Source: Musa acuminata AAA Group (taxonomy: Eukaryota > Streptophyta > Magnoliopsida > Zingiberales > Musaceae). From it: a DNA stretch of 64,000 nucleotides. The stretch lies in NCBI RefSeq assembly GCF_036884655.1, contig NC_088357.1:3897001-3961000 (forward strand). Direction: 5' to 3'. Below are positions 14,917 through 26,402 of the stretch, piece by piece; the first letter of the stretch is position 1; the number at the start of each line of letters is the position of its first letter. The position numbers were made by a program, and so were the translations under genes. The notes beneath the pieces were generated by a model. The model worked only from the letters and a program-made list of their open reading frames with translations, did no database searches and was not told where the DNA came from.

Positions 14917-14982
14917 TCAGCGCAGAGGCCTGGTCCCTCCCCGAACCCCGCCCAACGCGCCATCTGCGAAGCTTCCAACCAT
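14917..14982 (-). other. Candidate upstream ORF (21 codons) in PHO2 leader exon 1
   Basis: An ATG at 14982-14980 in the predicted first leader exon opens a 21-residue frame beginning MVGSFADGALGG and ending in TGA at 14919-14917, before the first donor. If the transcript starts upstream of it, scanning ribosomes would meet it first. There is no evidence that it is translated or conserved; it is recorded because PHO2 regulation is leader-based. Confidence 0.3.
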
Positions 14983-15249
14983 GGCGCAGCGACGAGAACG
15001 GGACACAACCCCAAATCAGGCCTGTGGATCTCCTATTTTCCCTTCTGCCTCCTCTTCTCGCCCGAAATTCCCCCGCTTTGCTCTGTCTCGATCGTCGTCG
15101 ATATGCTTCGGGAATCCTACAAGCGGAAAATAAGCTTCTTTTCTCTCGACCTCTTTATGGCGTATGGAATTATTTTATCTGCAAAGATTTGAGTGCGGTT
15201 CGTGTTTTTGGGGCGGAAAGGGGATTACAACGCGGCTATTAATTATTCA

Positions 15250-18170
15250 CATTAGTATATAATCACGATTCTTAATTAAAAGTTTTAACATGTAATATAT
15301 ATTAAAAATATCAAATACCTAAAATATATTTAATATTCTTGGCTTAATGGAAGTTTTATTTTTTGCTCCGACATTTAATTCAGTCAAATATATATATATA
15401 TATAGGTTGAAACTTATTAAGGATATTTTTTTGCTAAACTCAAAAATTGCGGTTATAAATGCAAACATAATTTTAGAAATATGTTTGCTAATCTAATATA
15501 ATGAACAAACGGAAAGATTTGTCTGCTCGTGGCAATTAAGTCAACTGCGCACTCGTGTTGGCTTCTTTAACAAGCGGCAGACCGGCCCGCCGGGAGTTGA
15601 CTTCATTCCTTCACCGCTCCGCTTTTGACCGGTGATGCAACTTGCTTGGGTGCAGGTAGGCACACGTGCCAATTCCAATCTGTTGTCCCATTGACTCTAC
15701 CATAATTAGAATTATACAAATATTTTTCACTCCAATAAGGTGAATAATAATACAAATATTTTCTTGTTCTTCGTAGAGACAAAAGAAAAAAAAGGGAGGT
15801 GAAACGTCAGATAATCAATTCACCAACGTTCGTAGGATTTGCTTTAAATACGTTTTGATCCAATCTGATAAAATAAGTAACTCATTAACTGATTAATTCA
15901 AATGTTTAAGTCTCTTAAGCTCATCCTAATATGGTCCCTATTCGAGAGTTCTATAATAATTCTTTCCACTTTAAGTACAGAATGTTAGATTTGTTTTGAA
16001 CCGATTAACTTTAACGAACCTAAATCAGCCAAAGTAATATTAGTACACCTACTCAAACTTGGATTGTCCCCTCATGAGTAGTGTGAGACTAAACTTAGGT
16101 TATCACAAAAGAATGTGACATTCCTCAGTGCTGCCCGTGATATGTTGTGGGCTGTTCAGCTGTGAAATAAAACGAGCAAAAAAAGAAAAGCAAAGCAAAG
16201 ACAAAAACATGCGCTTTGCAACTTTACGATCTGTACTCAACTCACCTCGAACGAGAACCGCTGGTTTGTATCAGAAAAAGGGAAAGGAAGAGGAAACTAA
16301 TGGTGGCTGAGAGAGGGCGTCGTGTTAACTTGACAGGTATCACCTGTTTGGTGGCTCTTGGTATTAGTTAATAAATATTACAAAAGAATAATAAGATCAT
16401 TTTTGAGAAATGGAGCATTGATAGAATAGTAGCTTTATCTATCATGACAACAGATGGGTGGCATAGTTAGAGAAAAAGCTTGAGATCATTCCTCATGGAT
16501 ACCCACTGGAGCACTGTGTTGATTTATTGGAGAGAGAGAGAGAGAGAGAGAGGGTTATGATGCTTCACTATTATTAAAGAAATGCTGATGTTCCACTTTC
16601 TTCAACTTTGTAGTAATGACAGCACCCAGTAAGGCTCTGAGAGAGTGGTAGCTCTCTTGCCAGCCCAAAGGTTTAATGGTCTCTGACTCATCTCCATGCC
16701 AAGATTAGTATAGAAAACAGAACAGTCTGCTTAGGGTTGTTATGAGCCACAAGGAAAGCTATGATTTAGCATCAGTCTCTTCTCCCCACTATCTCTAGTT
16801 GTGTTTTCTTCTCACTGCAACAGTCACAGAAAGAAGTTGATCCTTTTCTATCAAGTGAAGTTGCATCTACATAGAACGATAGGGTTGGATAAGAGCATAA
16901 AGATTTGGTGGGTTGATCTCTTGACTAGGGCTGTAGCATTATGAAGACTGTAGGCAACAGGTGATGGATGTGATGGGAAGGACTGTGGAAGAAGAGACTG
17001 TATTAGCATGAAACACAAAATGCTTACAGAATCATATGCTTATCTAATGAGGATAAGAGCCGGAAACAGGGACCAGTGATCATGAAACCTGCGTCCTTGG
17101 TGCCCTTTGGCATCATGACTCCAACCACAACTAGTAATAGTTTTTGGCATTTAACTTTTGGAGGTGGAGGGGATTGTAGCACATGGCCTCCATGGATTCA
17201 GCACTTTTCCACTGTCACTGGTGTGATGGGGATAGGGAAGTAAAAGAAAGAAGATGATGAAGATAGACACTAATTTGTGGAGTGGAAGGCTTAAGGCACC
17301 CACAGAAAATAATATAAAAGAAGAGAAGTTTATTGCTTTGTCAATGATAAGGCTCTTCATTGGGGCCATGAAAACTTGTGAGGTATTCCCATGCAAATGC
17401 TTTCTGGGACCGCCTTGCTTGGACTTGGAGAATGTGAAGGTTAATAATGGAGAAGCATAATGGCAGTGGAGATCCCACCATTGCAGGGGTGGATGCATAC
17501 TAAAACTAACGGCAATTGGAGGCATTTTCTTGACCATGGAAGGGAGCTTCCATCTCCATCTCGGGGCCATTTAAGGAGCACCAAGCTTTGTGACCTCCAA
17601 AGGTTGTGCAGGAATCAAAGGTGGTCAAGAGCCAAAAAGCCAGCAACATTGATGCCAGTAGTGCTGAAAGCAAAGTAGGTGGCAAAGAACAAGAGGCAAA
17701 TCTTGTTAGACAGTGACCAACATGAATTGGATGGTGACCAAGCAGGAAGAATGTGGTCTTCAGTTGGACAACTAACTGGAAGAGACTTTAGAAACTTTTC
17801 AAGGGGCTCCAACAAAAGCCATAAATAAACCCAAAATTGATTTCGAAATCCAATTTATATCAAAGAACCACAGAATGAATACATTTCATCATGTTTTGAT
17901 TACACTTTTAACTGCAGCAAAATGGTAGTTTAGGATTCACGAGTCTTGTTGATTTCAAATACCTGACTGCCTCTCTGAATCATCTTATGAAAAATAGTCT
18001 AATTTTTTATGCACTACATTCCGAGCTCGAGTTCGAAAAAAAATACACTTGCAGCAGATTCCAGATGCTCGCATGTCCTTATGGCCACTATATTATTGTT
18101 GCAGTTTCTAATGGTGAGTGGACTGAGATCTCAGAGATATAAAGTTGGTCTGATCCACAACAATAAGGAT
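15250..18170. other. Intergenic region without a recognised gene
   Basis: 15250-16100 is AT-rich flank. A GA microsatellite lies at about 16532-16551. 16100-17850 is less AT-rich and has two modest open frames (minus 17151-17570, plus 17460-17678) that match no family I know and overlap each other; it could hold a non-coding transcript. From 17850 to the bL21m stop codon the sequence is probably that gene's 3' flank. No microRNA hairpin or tRNA was recognised. Confidence 0.45.
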
Positions 18171-18178
18171 ATTGGTTC

Positions 18179-21100
18179 TTAGGCAACAGCTGCGACGTTT
18201 TCTGACTTGTCTATTCCTTGAATATCAGTGATTCTCAGCTTAGTCAGTTCCTGGAATAATGATGGAAAACAATTAGAACTCATTGCTGCAGACAGCTTAA
18301 GAAAAACTTCATTTCTCTGATTAATGACTTACCTGGCGATGACCCTTGGTTCGACGGTAATTTTTTCTTCTTTTTTTCTTAAATATGATAACTGTTGCAT
18401 CTAAAGTCTGAATTAGGAAAAATAATGCGTCAGCAAGGAACAAATTAAACCGTGCATTTATGGTATAAACAACAAATTGAAGTATAAGGTCCAGACAACC
18501 AGGGTAACAATGAAATATGAAGTTGTATTGGTTTGTAGGCAAAGTATAATATCATCTTAACAGGCACTTTTGGCTTGGAGGCAAAAGAAGGCCAAAAGAA
18601 GAGAAATGTGATGGTAGCTGAGGATCAGCAGGATGCTGCATGTTTCACATAAATGAATCATATGACATAAGAGCAAAGAAAATATCAATATTAGTTGCAA
18701 TGACTCTCCTCCATGAAAAAAATATCCATCTAAAGAAACTAAAAAAAAAGAAAAAGGAGGTAATTGAGTTGTTTCTTACATGTTCTTCAACAACAGCATG
18801 TACAGCTGCATCAGGTACTATTGGCCTGCCAACGACTGTTTCGGTTCTTGATCCCAACATTAAAACCCTGTTCAAAATTAACTGCAGCGAGACCAGCCAA
18901 AGTGAATAAAACCATTCACATGCACTCACAGGTTCAACTTTGCAATACAAATGTACTCAGAATTTGAAATAAAAAGGCAAGACTTGAACATTGGCAACCA
19001 TTCTATTACTGGACTATCTTTTAAAATGGATCGGAAGGTCTTCACTATCACCAAAAAATACATATCAGCAAGGTAGACATGGAGGCTTCTTTAAGGTATA
19101 ACTTCTATTCAGATTCTTATCCAATGCAAAGAAATTAGCTTCCTCATAAATAATAGGAACAAAAGGTACACAAAGACATCCATAATCTTAATGTCTATTT
19201 TAATGTCTCATATAGAAAAAGAATATATATGTGTCTTTTTCTAGGTTGGCTTACAAGAACAACCAAGATATAAAATTAGAAGGAAATATAATTTGTACTA
19301 GTCATGGTTTAAGTACCAAAGAAAAGAAGAAAACTACCACTATTTGTCATAATCATGGAAAATATATCTGCTCCACCAATTGGCCCAGGCCTGTCCACGC
19401 ACTTAAACCATTAATATAAAGGCCAAAGTACATATACAATAAAGCGACAGCCACAATTTCACTGTTAACCCACTAAGTAATAGCTGAAAAGAACCAATCA
19501 ATCAAACCACTCTTGAGTTGACTTTCCCAAGAGCATGTGATTTGCTCAACTTGTAAATTCCCTATCAACAAAATATCTTATTAAGAAGATACCTTAAATT
19601 TGGAAGCGTGGATAGTATCATAGTACAGTGAATTATAAGGAAGCTAACTCATAACTTAACCACAAAAGAATTACTAAATCATCACTCTTTAGCTCTTGAT
19701 TTTCCATGACTCAAGTAAATGTGCCATACCTCATCTATCATAAAAAAGGCTTGAGAATAGGTCAGTTCCTGTCTTGATCAATTGGGCCAGAGCTATATAG
19801 TGACATTTCAAGGCTGGGTTAGCTGAGGTTAAATAATTAATCTAATCTGACATTTCTGTCAATGATTTGTTCCCCAAAAAAAAATTCAGAGGCATCCTAT
19901 CTGATTGCTTGTAAATAGAGTGGGGCAGTCTCAAGTCGGTTGAAGGTTACACTATAGAGCAAATTCAAAATCCAAATCACCGGAGTTGATTTATGTCCTC
20001 CACATAAAATTCATGATGATTGAAGTCCAATTGCCCATCCACTAAATCAACTAAGAATGAACAATCTAAATAATGGCATATCATTCATTTAACAACTTAA
20101 CGATTGGATAAATAGGGATGGAATCTCATCACTTTCTATAAAGGGTAACTTCAGGGAGTGTGGACAATATTGATCGAAGTTGCACATCCAATGAAGCCAT
20201 GCAACAACCAAAATCAAGAACATTTTCTTCCTTTGCATATCCTTTCCACTGGGTTTTGCTTTTCATAATGTAGATACAGTTTATTTTAACTTTTCTGAAT
20301 TTTAGGATGGCAATCACTCAGAACATGTCAGTTAAAAATTTCTAAGTCCACATAGATCATTTCAGAAAAAAATAGCCTAGATTATCACCTCCACTTTCTT
20401 AAGAAACTTAGGATGATGGCTTCTTCATAAGTCTTTGCAAGTGGATAGAAAATGAATAAACATGTGATCAAACTTCCATTGCCAACGTAACTGACCTTGC
20501 ATGACATGAAATTCCCATGTCCATCCAAACAAAAAGAACAGAAATCTTTGAGATAAATTTATCATTTACATTCTTCCACAAATTTAATAAAGCTGATCAT
20601 AATATTTCAACTACCAAAACACCAACCAGTTGTTCTCATAAAGTAATTTATCACGTCCCCAATAAGGCATGGGATCATTCATCAACTAGTTACTCCAATT
20701 CCGTCCCCTTCCTAATCCTTCCTACTCTTATCTATCACCACAATAGTAATATAATAACTAGAAACATCATCAAACTCCATAGATTTGGTTTTTCTTGTTT
20801 ACGCAAGCCACAGACCAGCTTACAAGCTCTTGAAACCTGAATACCTACAGGCATCAAGATCCAAGATCATCCTTGAACACTTCTACTGCTCTCTCATTAA
20901 TGACCAAGAACTTCATCAAACAAAACAACAAAGCAAAAACCACTAGTAACTTGTAAGGTATATTGGCCAACATGAATATAATAAAAGTCAACAACTAACA
21001 CAATGAATAGCTAACCAGACAACTTAATCAGTTTATCAAAATTAGAATAAGTTGGGGAATCACCAGCTAGAGGTACCAGCATGCTCCTCCAAAATTAAGT

Positions 21101-22416
21101 GTCAGCATGGTTACAGCTGAATAAAATTTCTCAACTTAATCATGTGCAAAGTTCACTTCGAGGGGGGAAGAACTTATATGATCAAAAGTCAGTCACTTCT
21201 TAAATAAACATCAGTTTCAGATGCAACATATTTATCAATATGGGCTGAATTTTTCTACTTGTTTATGAAGTAAAAACCCATTGCTGGAGGAGGAAAAACA
21301 CAATGACTTCGGCTTCTGAATAACTAGCATTTTGATAATTATGAATAATGGTTGGTTATCACTCTACTAGTTACTGTAAAAATTCCTATCTATCAAGTAC
21401 TTATTGCATGTGACAATTTCCTGAGTTTGAAGCATACTACAACAACAAGCAAAAAGCAAAAGAAGAAATGATTTTGAACGATTTCAAAATCATAAAGCTA
21501 AAGACATAAACATAAACAAAGGAAGTAGACCATATATCATTTGGATTTTGCAATTTCTGTTTCTCCTAGAATCATGACACTACTCATCTGTTCATAATTG
21601 TTCTCTGTGTTATGCAACTGAATACCTTCCTATTAAAACATCTAAAAGATCCAACGTAAAAATTTATTCCATGAAAGATAAAATAGGCAACCAAAGGAGA
21701 AGTTGATACCATGAGAAGTAGAAACAGACATATACAAGCATACACTTGTATTTTCAAATACACTTACCTTATCATTAACCTCACAGTATTTCAGTCTTTC
21801 CGTAAAAATGGAATCCCCATTGCTGACTTTAAACTGATGGGAACCAATCTATAACATTACGAAGAACAGAAAAAGAGAGCTTTTAGGATGGAATGCGAAT
21901 CAAGAAGAAAAGCAACAGAGAAAAGGGAATATATCCAGCAATCTGAACCTGAACAACGGCGAAAAAAGGCTCATATGACTTGAACGGATTCTCCGACGAA
22001 TCCAGCGGCCCGATCACCTTATACCCAATCTCAGCAGCCTCTTCTACCTTCTCTTCGTCCGATTTCCCCCTCTGAACGACACATTTCGAAGCCCGAACAT
22101 CTCCATTCTCTCCATCGCTGCTCACTCCTCCTTCCTTGTTTTCCTCCTCCTCTTCTTCGCTTTCATCGTCCTCATCTTCCTCCTCGTCCGAAGGATTCGT
22201 CGGCCGAGAAGAACAACGGCGAACACCGCCGAAACGAATCGAAATACTGCATCGAAATGCCCTGCGACAGATGTCAAGATCCGAGGAAGTTCGTTGCGGG
22301 ATCGCGAAACCGAGAGATCGAAGGCTCAGGGTTTGCGGGTTCTCCAGAGGAGAGGCGGAGAAGAGACGGGCGCGTAGATGACGAGTGAGAGCGCCGAGGC
22401 ATCGCCGGCTCGCCAT
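18179..22416 (-). CDS. NFD1: Mitochondrial 50S ribosomal protein bL21m (NFD1-like), five exons
   Basis: This is a component of the large subunit of the mitochondrial ribosome; the Arabidopsis homologue is NUCLEAR FUSION DEFECTIVE 1. Exons are 22416-21949, 21848-21768, 18881-18780, 18407-18333 and 18250-18179, giving 265 residues with every junction in phase 0. Residues 1 to about 60 are Arg/Ser-rich and resemble a mitochondrial presequence. An acidic spacer rich in Glu/Asp follows at about 76-95. The L21 domain runs from FFAVVQIGSHQFKVSNGDSI through RVLMLGSRTETVVGRP to the basic signature KKKRRKNYRRTKGHRQ and the end ITDIQGIDKSENVAAVA. Intron 2 is long, about 2.9 kb (21767-18882). The first exon is GC-rich. 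Confidence 0.95.
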
Positions 22417-22574
22417 AGTCGACCTCCCTTCACGCTCTGAGGTTCATTTAGGGCTCTTGGGGCCGCGGCGCGGTCTGAACCGGTCAAGGTTTATTCGAGA
22501 CAGGTTGATCCAGTTTTCTCGGACCAAAACTTAACCCGACCAGACTCACGTCAGCACTAACTATATATATTACC

Positions 22575-24335
22575 CTTTGTAATTAACGAAATAATTATAA
22601 ATTATCCTCTATAATTAATTATAATTAGTATTATGATCTTTATATTTTTAAAAATAATATTCGGATCCCTTCGCTTCTAAAAGTGAAATATTTAATCTCA
22701 ATTCTTTTCATGTTAATTTTATCGACAGAAAAAATTATACGTATGTATTATCAAGTAACGAATAAAAAGGATAAAAAGATATTTTTATTATCTTTTAAAT
22801 TATTAATTTAATATAAACTTCTCGCTCACTGCGTAGAGGCTTAAACAAAAAACTACTCCTCCGGCTACGCTGCAGACAACAAAGGCGGCGCCGGTGGTGC
22901 ACAAGGCTAGTGGAGTTCCAGAGGAGATCCAAGCGCCGCCTTCAACCGTGACCAATTTCCTACTCCCCTTCTCTTTCCAACTTGCTTGCCCGAACGTAGC
23001 GGAGCTCTACCAATATGATTATTGGTCTGCCCCCAGCAGGTGGCGGAAGACATGGCCTTCCTCGTCGACCTCGCTAACATCATTGGCAACGCCACCACCA
23101 TGGTGGCCGCTCTGCAGCGCTACGACGTCGACATCCGCTCTGGGCCTCGTTGTAGACCGAGAGGGATGGGTACTGGCCAGATGCCACCTCGGCGTCACCA
23201 AGCGGAGAGATCGTCCGGAAGGAGCTCCCTCGGCTGGGGAAACCATTAGACACAACGGTTTGCAAGGAGGGCAGATGCCAGTTTGGAGAGGTTCAGTCAA
23301 CGGTCGAAGTTGCGCTGATTGACGGGACGTAGATCTAATTTAGAGCTCCATCGGATTCTTTACACATAGTAGATCATAAGCACTAATACCTAAAACGTTA
23401 TCTTGTCTCAGTCCATCGTCACAGGTCACTGTCTCCTCGATCTCGGTCACGAGATGCTTGACCTCATCTTCTTGTAGAGGACAATATCAAGTGTTCGACT
23501 CCTATCGCTTAGTGTAACCGATTCTCATATGTTTGTTCGTCCACAGGCGTGAGTGGAGATAACTTCATGGCCCGAGACCTGACCTTCGCCAACACCGTCG
23601 GGCTGGAGAAGCACCAAGTTGTGGCCTTCCGCTCTGACAGCGACCTCTCCATGCTCGAGTCGGTGGAGTTCCTCGACCACCAGGACGCCCTCTACACCCA
23701 CTCCCTCCGCTAGTTCTACAAGTCCTACTGCATCTCCGGCAACGTCGACTTCATCTTCGACAACTCCACCACCGTCTTCCATGATTGCCTCATCTTCATC
23801 ATCCCCTCCCCTGCTAGCTCAACCCCGAGCACAACGAGTCCAACACCATCACCGCGCACGGCCGCACTGATCTCGCCCAATCCATCGGCTTCATGTTCGA
23901 CCACTGCACCATCAATGGGAGCAACAAGTACCTCGCACTCTGCCGCTCGAAGTTCGCAGTCCATTGCACGTACCTCGGTAGACCACGGAAGGAGTATCGT
24001 GAGGCCAGAGGGCTGGTTTGGTGACTTCGCGCTGCAAACGTTGTTCTTTTTCTAGGCGAGCAAGTTGGAAAGATTATGGGAGGAGAAGTTTATAAGAAAT
24101 TATATAAATTTAATAATTTAAAAAATAGTAAAATTATTTTTTTTATCTTTTTGCACGTGATAATATATGCGATTCTTTTTGCCGACAAAATTAACGATAT
24201 GAGAAGAATTAAGGTTAAATGTTTTATTTTTGTAAGTGCAGATATCTTAATGTTACCTTTTAAAATATAGGGATCACGATACTAATCATAATTAACTATA
24301 TTGGGTAATATGTAATTACTCCATAATTAGCTGCC
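22575..24335. mobile_element. Pack-MULE-like element 1, inverted-repeat arms around a pectinesterase fragment
   Basis: The left arm (about 22575-22830) and right arm (about 24073-24335) are imperfect reverse complements over about 250 bases. On the left TTAATTATAATTAGTATTAT (near 22615) pairs with TTAATTATGATTAGTATCGT read on the minus strand near 24295. Inner arms share AAATTATTAA and ATAAACTTCTC (left 22815-22827). The interior is GC-rich and gene-derived. Long terminal inverted repeats around captured gene fragments are the hallmark of Mutator-like Pack-MULEs. No transposase is present and a 9-base target duplication was not identified, so the outer limits are approximate. Confidence 0.7.
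22870..24053 (+). pseudogene. Captured pectinesterase (PMEI-PME) pseudogene
   Basis: Fragments of a plant pectin methylesterase are readable in order but cannot be translated as one protein. About 22895-23300 holds remnants of the N-terminal inhibitor-like half (for example AFLVDLANIIGNATTMVAAL). An intron with a CAG acceptor ends at 23546. The catalytic half follows as [35 protein letters not shown] and NVDFIFDNSTTVFHDC. Defects include an in-frame TAG at 23711-23713 (family Gln of LRQFY), a family Gly changed to Asp in DFIFDN, frameshifts after 23800, and a deletion joining YLGRPRKEY to VRPEGWFGDFALQTLFF. The retained intron indicates capture of genomic DNA, not of a cDNA. It lies between inverted-repeat arms. 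Confidence 0.88.
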
Positions 24336-24378
24336 TTTAATATCTTGATTCCTATACTTTAAAAAGTTACATTGACAT

Positions 24379-24580
24379 CCCTCTAGTTACGAAAATGAAA
24401 TAATCAGATCTATTTACCCAAACAACGTCAGTTTTTATCGACATAAACATGAAAATAAAGGATTAAAAAGTAATTTAATCCCTCTAGTTATGAAAATGAA
24501 ACAATCAGATACATTTACCCAAACAACGTCAGTTTTTATCGACATAAACATGAAAATAAAGGATTAAAAAGTAATTTAAA
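24379..24580 (+). repeat. 101-base tandem duplication inside an inverted-repeat arm
   Basis: 24379-24479 and 24480-24580 are near-identical direct copies, each starting CCCTCTAGTTA and ending in GGATTAAAAAGTAATTTAA. They differ at only a few positions (ACGAAAATG against ATGAAAATG, ATAATCAGATCT against ACAATCAGATAC), so the duplication is recent relative to the arms. Confidence 0.95.
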
Positions 24581-24855
24581 GTTCGGTGGTGGAGTCATCG
24601 ATGGCGGACAATGATATCGCTAGCATCAGTGGTGGCGAACAACATCATCGTTGGCATCGATGGCGGACCCCTCCCCCTCCCCCCTCGTCCCTGGCGTCAA
24701 GCGGTCGCCACCCTCCGCCTCCTCGACCATTTCCTCGTGGCTACCCCCTCTACTTCCCCCTTTGTCTTTCCTTTCTTCTCCACCCTCACCCCCGACATCG
24801 AGCATGTCTGCCTTCTTTCCTGATATCAGTCAATTCATAGCTTCGACCTAAGAAG

Positions 24856-25437
24856 ATGAAGAAAGTGTCATCTCTCTTGGAGCTCGGCTTCGCTAATGAC
24901 ATACATAGGACCTTATTCTGCCCCATCGATCATGAGACGATACCACCATCTTCCACTCAGCGTCACACCAAGATATCTATAATCAGTGTCAGGAACATGG
25001 GAATGGCCATTACATGGACGAGCTGGCATTAGTGGATGCCAAACTCGATAAGCTACAAGGGGGAGATGCTAAGTAGCACACCGTGGCCTTTCTCCTGCAC
25101 ACTCGGATCCAGGCATCTCCAAATTATGCGATGACGATGGACTCGGATATCTGCATCATCACGACCAGTGCTCGACATATCTTGGGGGAGACGCGATTGA
25201 ACCTGCTGCAGTGCAATTTGACTTTGTTTAAGGCGATCGTGTCATCATTGGCGAGGTACTCACCGGAGAACGCTGCTGTTGATGGTGTTAAATCCAATAG
25301 ATGTGTTGATGTATATCGCTTGGGAGCTATCGAGGTTTCTGCCCAATAGGGTGATAGGGTCGGGGACCAACCTCGACTCCTCGCATTTTCGGTTCTTGCT
25401 CATCGATCACTTGGAAGTCAACGCTCAAGATGTCCAG
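24856..25437 (+). pseudogene. Captured first exon of L-lactate dehydrogenase
   Basis: From ATG at 24856 the frame reads MKKVSSLLELGF, the typical start of plant LDH, followed by QRHTKISIISVRNMGMAI (family TKVSVIGAGNVGMAIAQT, the NAD-binding glycine motif, here with key glycines lost), ALVDAKLDKLQGEML in shifted frame, LNLLQCNLTLFKAIV, NPIDVLMYIAWELSRFLPNR, and VIGSGTNLDSS with FRFLLIDHLEVNAQDVQ up to a GT at 25438. In-frame stops, frameshifts and lost catalytic-fold residues make it non-functional. The copy ends exactly at the expected exon 1 donor and sequence after it may be intron or arm. It sits between inverted-repeat arms. Confidence 0.88.
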
Positions 25438-26292
25438 GTAGGCAAAGAACTCATCTAAGCAGTGGTTGGTGGAGAACTCGAGCATGACACATAAGGAATG
25501 CCAAGGTCGGACGCGCTTGACGTAGGGACGAGGATGGAGAAGGAGAAGGGGAGGTAAAGAGGGGAGGTGGAGGGGGCAAGGATAAGGAAGTGGTCAAGGA
25601 GACAAAGGGCGACAACTACTGACACTAGAAGGCATCGCCATCAACACCATCCACCATCGAACTTAAAATTATTTTTTTATCATTTATTTTTATATTTTTG
25701 ATTATAAAAAGGATAAATAAATCTACTCATTTCACTTTAGTAACTACATGAAGGTCAATATAACTTCACGTGATGAATCTTTTTATCATAATGTGCGTAG
25801 CATGTGCATCAATCGAATCCTACCATTAACTGTACGAATGCATAGCTTCCACTTGCAATCCAAATTGGTTGTGATCCGTAGTCTATATCATAAGCATCTG
25901 AGGGCTACATCAAGTTTGGATCAGGACTACTGTAATTATATTTTATTTTTTTGCCTTATCAACACCAAAAAAACGATTTTTTCCCCCTTTTTATATACTT
26001 AATGGTGCGTATAAAAATACATAAAATAAATAAGAACACAACAAATTTCATGAAGGTACATCACTCATTATTTTTTTTTCTCTAGGAAAATTAATTTTTT
26101 TTCTTTTACAATCTCAAACCTTTCTTTGTAGGATAAAGTCTTTAAGCAATCCTATAAATCTGCAATCAAATTTACAATTGTTTATTTCCTTTAAAATCTA
26201 CCATTAAACATATCATTATCTCCTCTTGTTTGAATTTTTTTCTTCTTTAGGTTCGTAGAATAGTAGTAAATAATAATGTTTGATAGAAAAGC

Positions 26293-26302
26293 TTATAAAA
26301 TA
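26293..26302 (+). promoter_or_regulatory. Possible TATA box of the ATL gene
   Basis: TTATAAAATA lies about 105 bases before the ATG at 26403, at a plausible distance for a plant core promoter. Upstream sequence (25770-26290) is AT-rich with no recognised gene. Confidence 0.4.
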
Positions 26303-26402
26303 TTTCTGAACCTTGATTTTATGTTGAAATAGAACGCCACTTGCCCATAAAATGCTCCCATGGCAGCATCAGGTTAGAGTTGAATCTTCCCTTTAGCTCG
26401 CC

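Larger units (their letters stand above)
12588..15200 (-). promoter_or_regulatory. PHO2 5'UTR exons and introns
   Basis: The leader is predicted to be spliced. A first UTR exon ends at a GTG|GTATTT donor at 14844. A second runs from about 13805 (after a TTTGCAG acceptor) to 13135 (CAG|GTAGAT donor) and holds the whole miR399-site array. A third probably ends at 12911 (GAG|GTAAGTAG). The coding exon begins at 12595 after AACAG. Long introns before the PHO2 start codon are known in other plants. The transcript start is inferred near 15.0-15.2 kb, where a GC-rich stretch gives way to AT-rich flank. The third UTR exon has no clear acceptor and is the least certain. Confidence 0.6.
24345..25768. 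mobile_element. Pack-MULE-like element 2, inverted-repeat arms around an LDH exon
   Basis: The left arm (about 24345-24680) and right arm (about 25590-25768, read on minus) match imperfectly. AGTTACATTGAC then TCTAGTTACGAAAATGAAAT on the left pairs with AGTTATATTGAC then TGTAGTTACTAAAGTGAAAT on the right; inside, TTTAAAGTTCGGTGGTGGAG pairs with TTTAAGTTCGATGGTGGA. The left arm holds a tandem duplication absent from the right. Arm sequence resembles that of the adjacent element 1 (shared TTTTTATCGACA-like and AATAAAGGATAAAAAG-like blocks), so both probably belong to one family. No transposase is visible and the outer ends are approximate. Confidence 0.65.

Noticed and set aside
17520..17560. 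Resemblance to miR159/miR319 (GAAGGGAGCT) and to a TAS3 tasiRNA start (TTCTTGACC)
   Set aside because: Only 9-10 bases match in each case, with no hairpin and no miR390 sites nearby.
17151..17570. Minus-strand frame of 139 residues
   Set aside because: It has no recognisable domain, biased low-complexity composition and an overlapping frame on the other strand; treated as chance.
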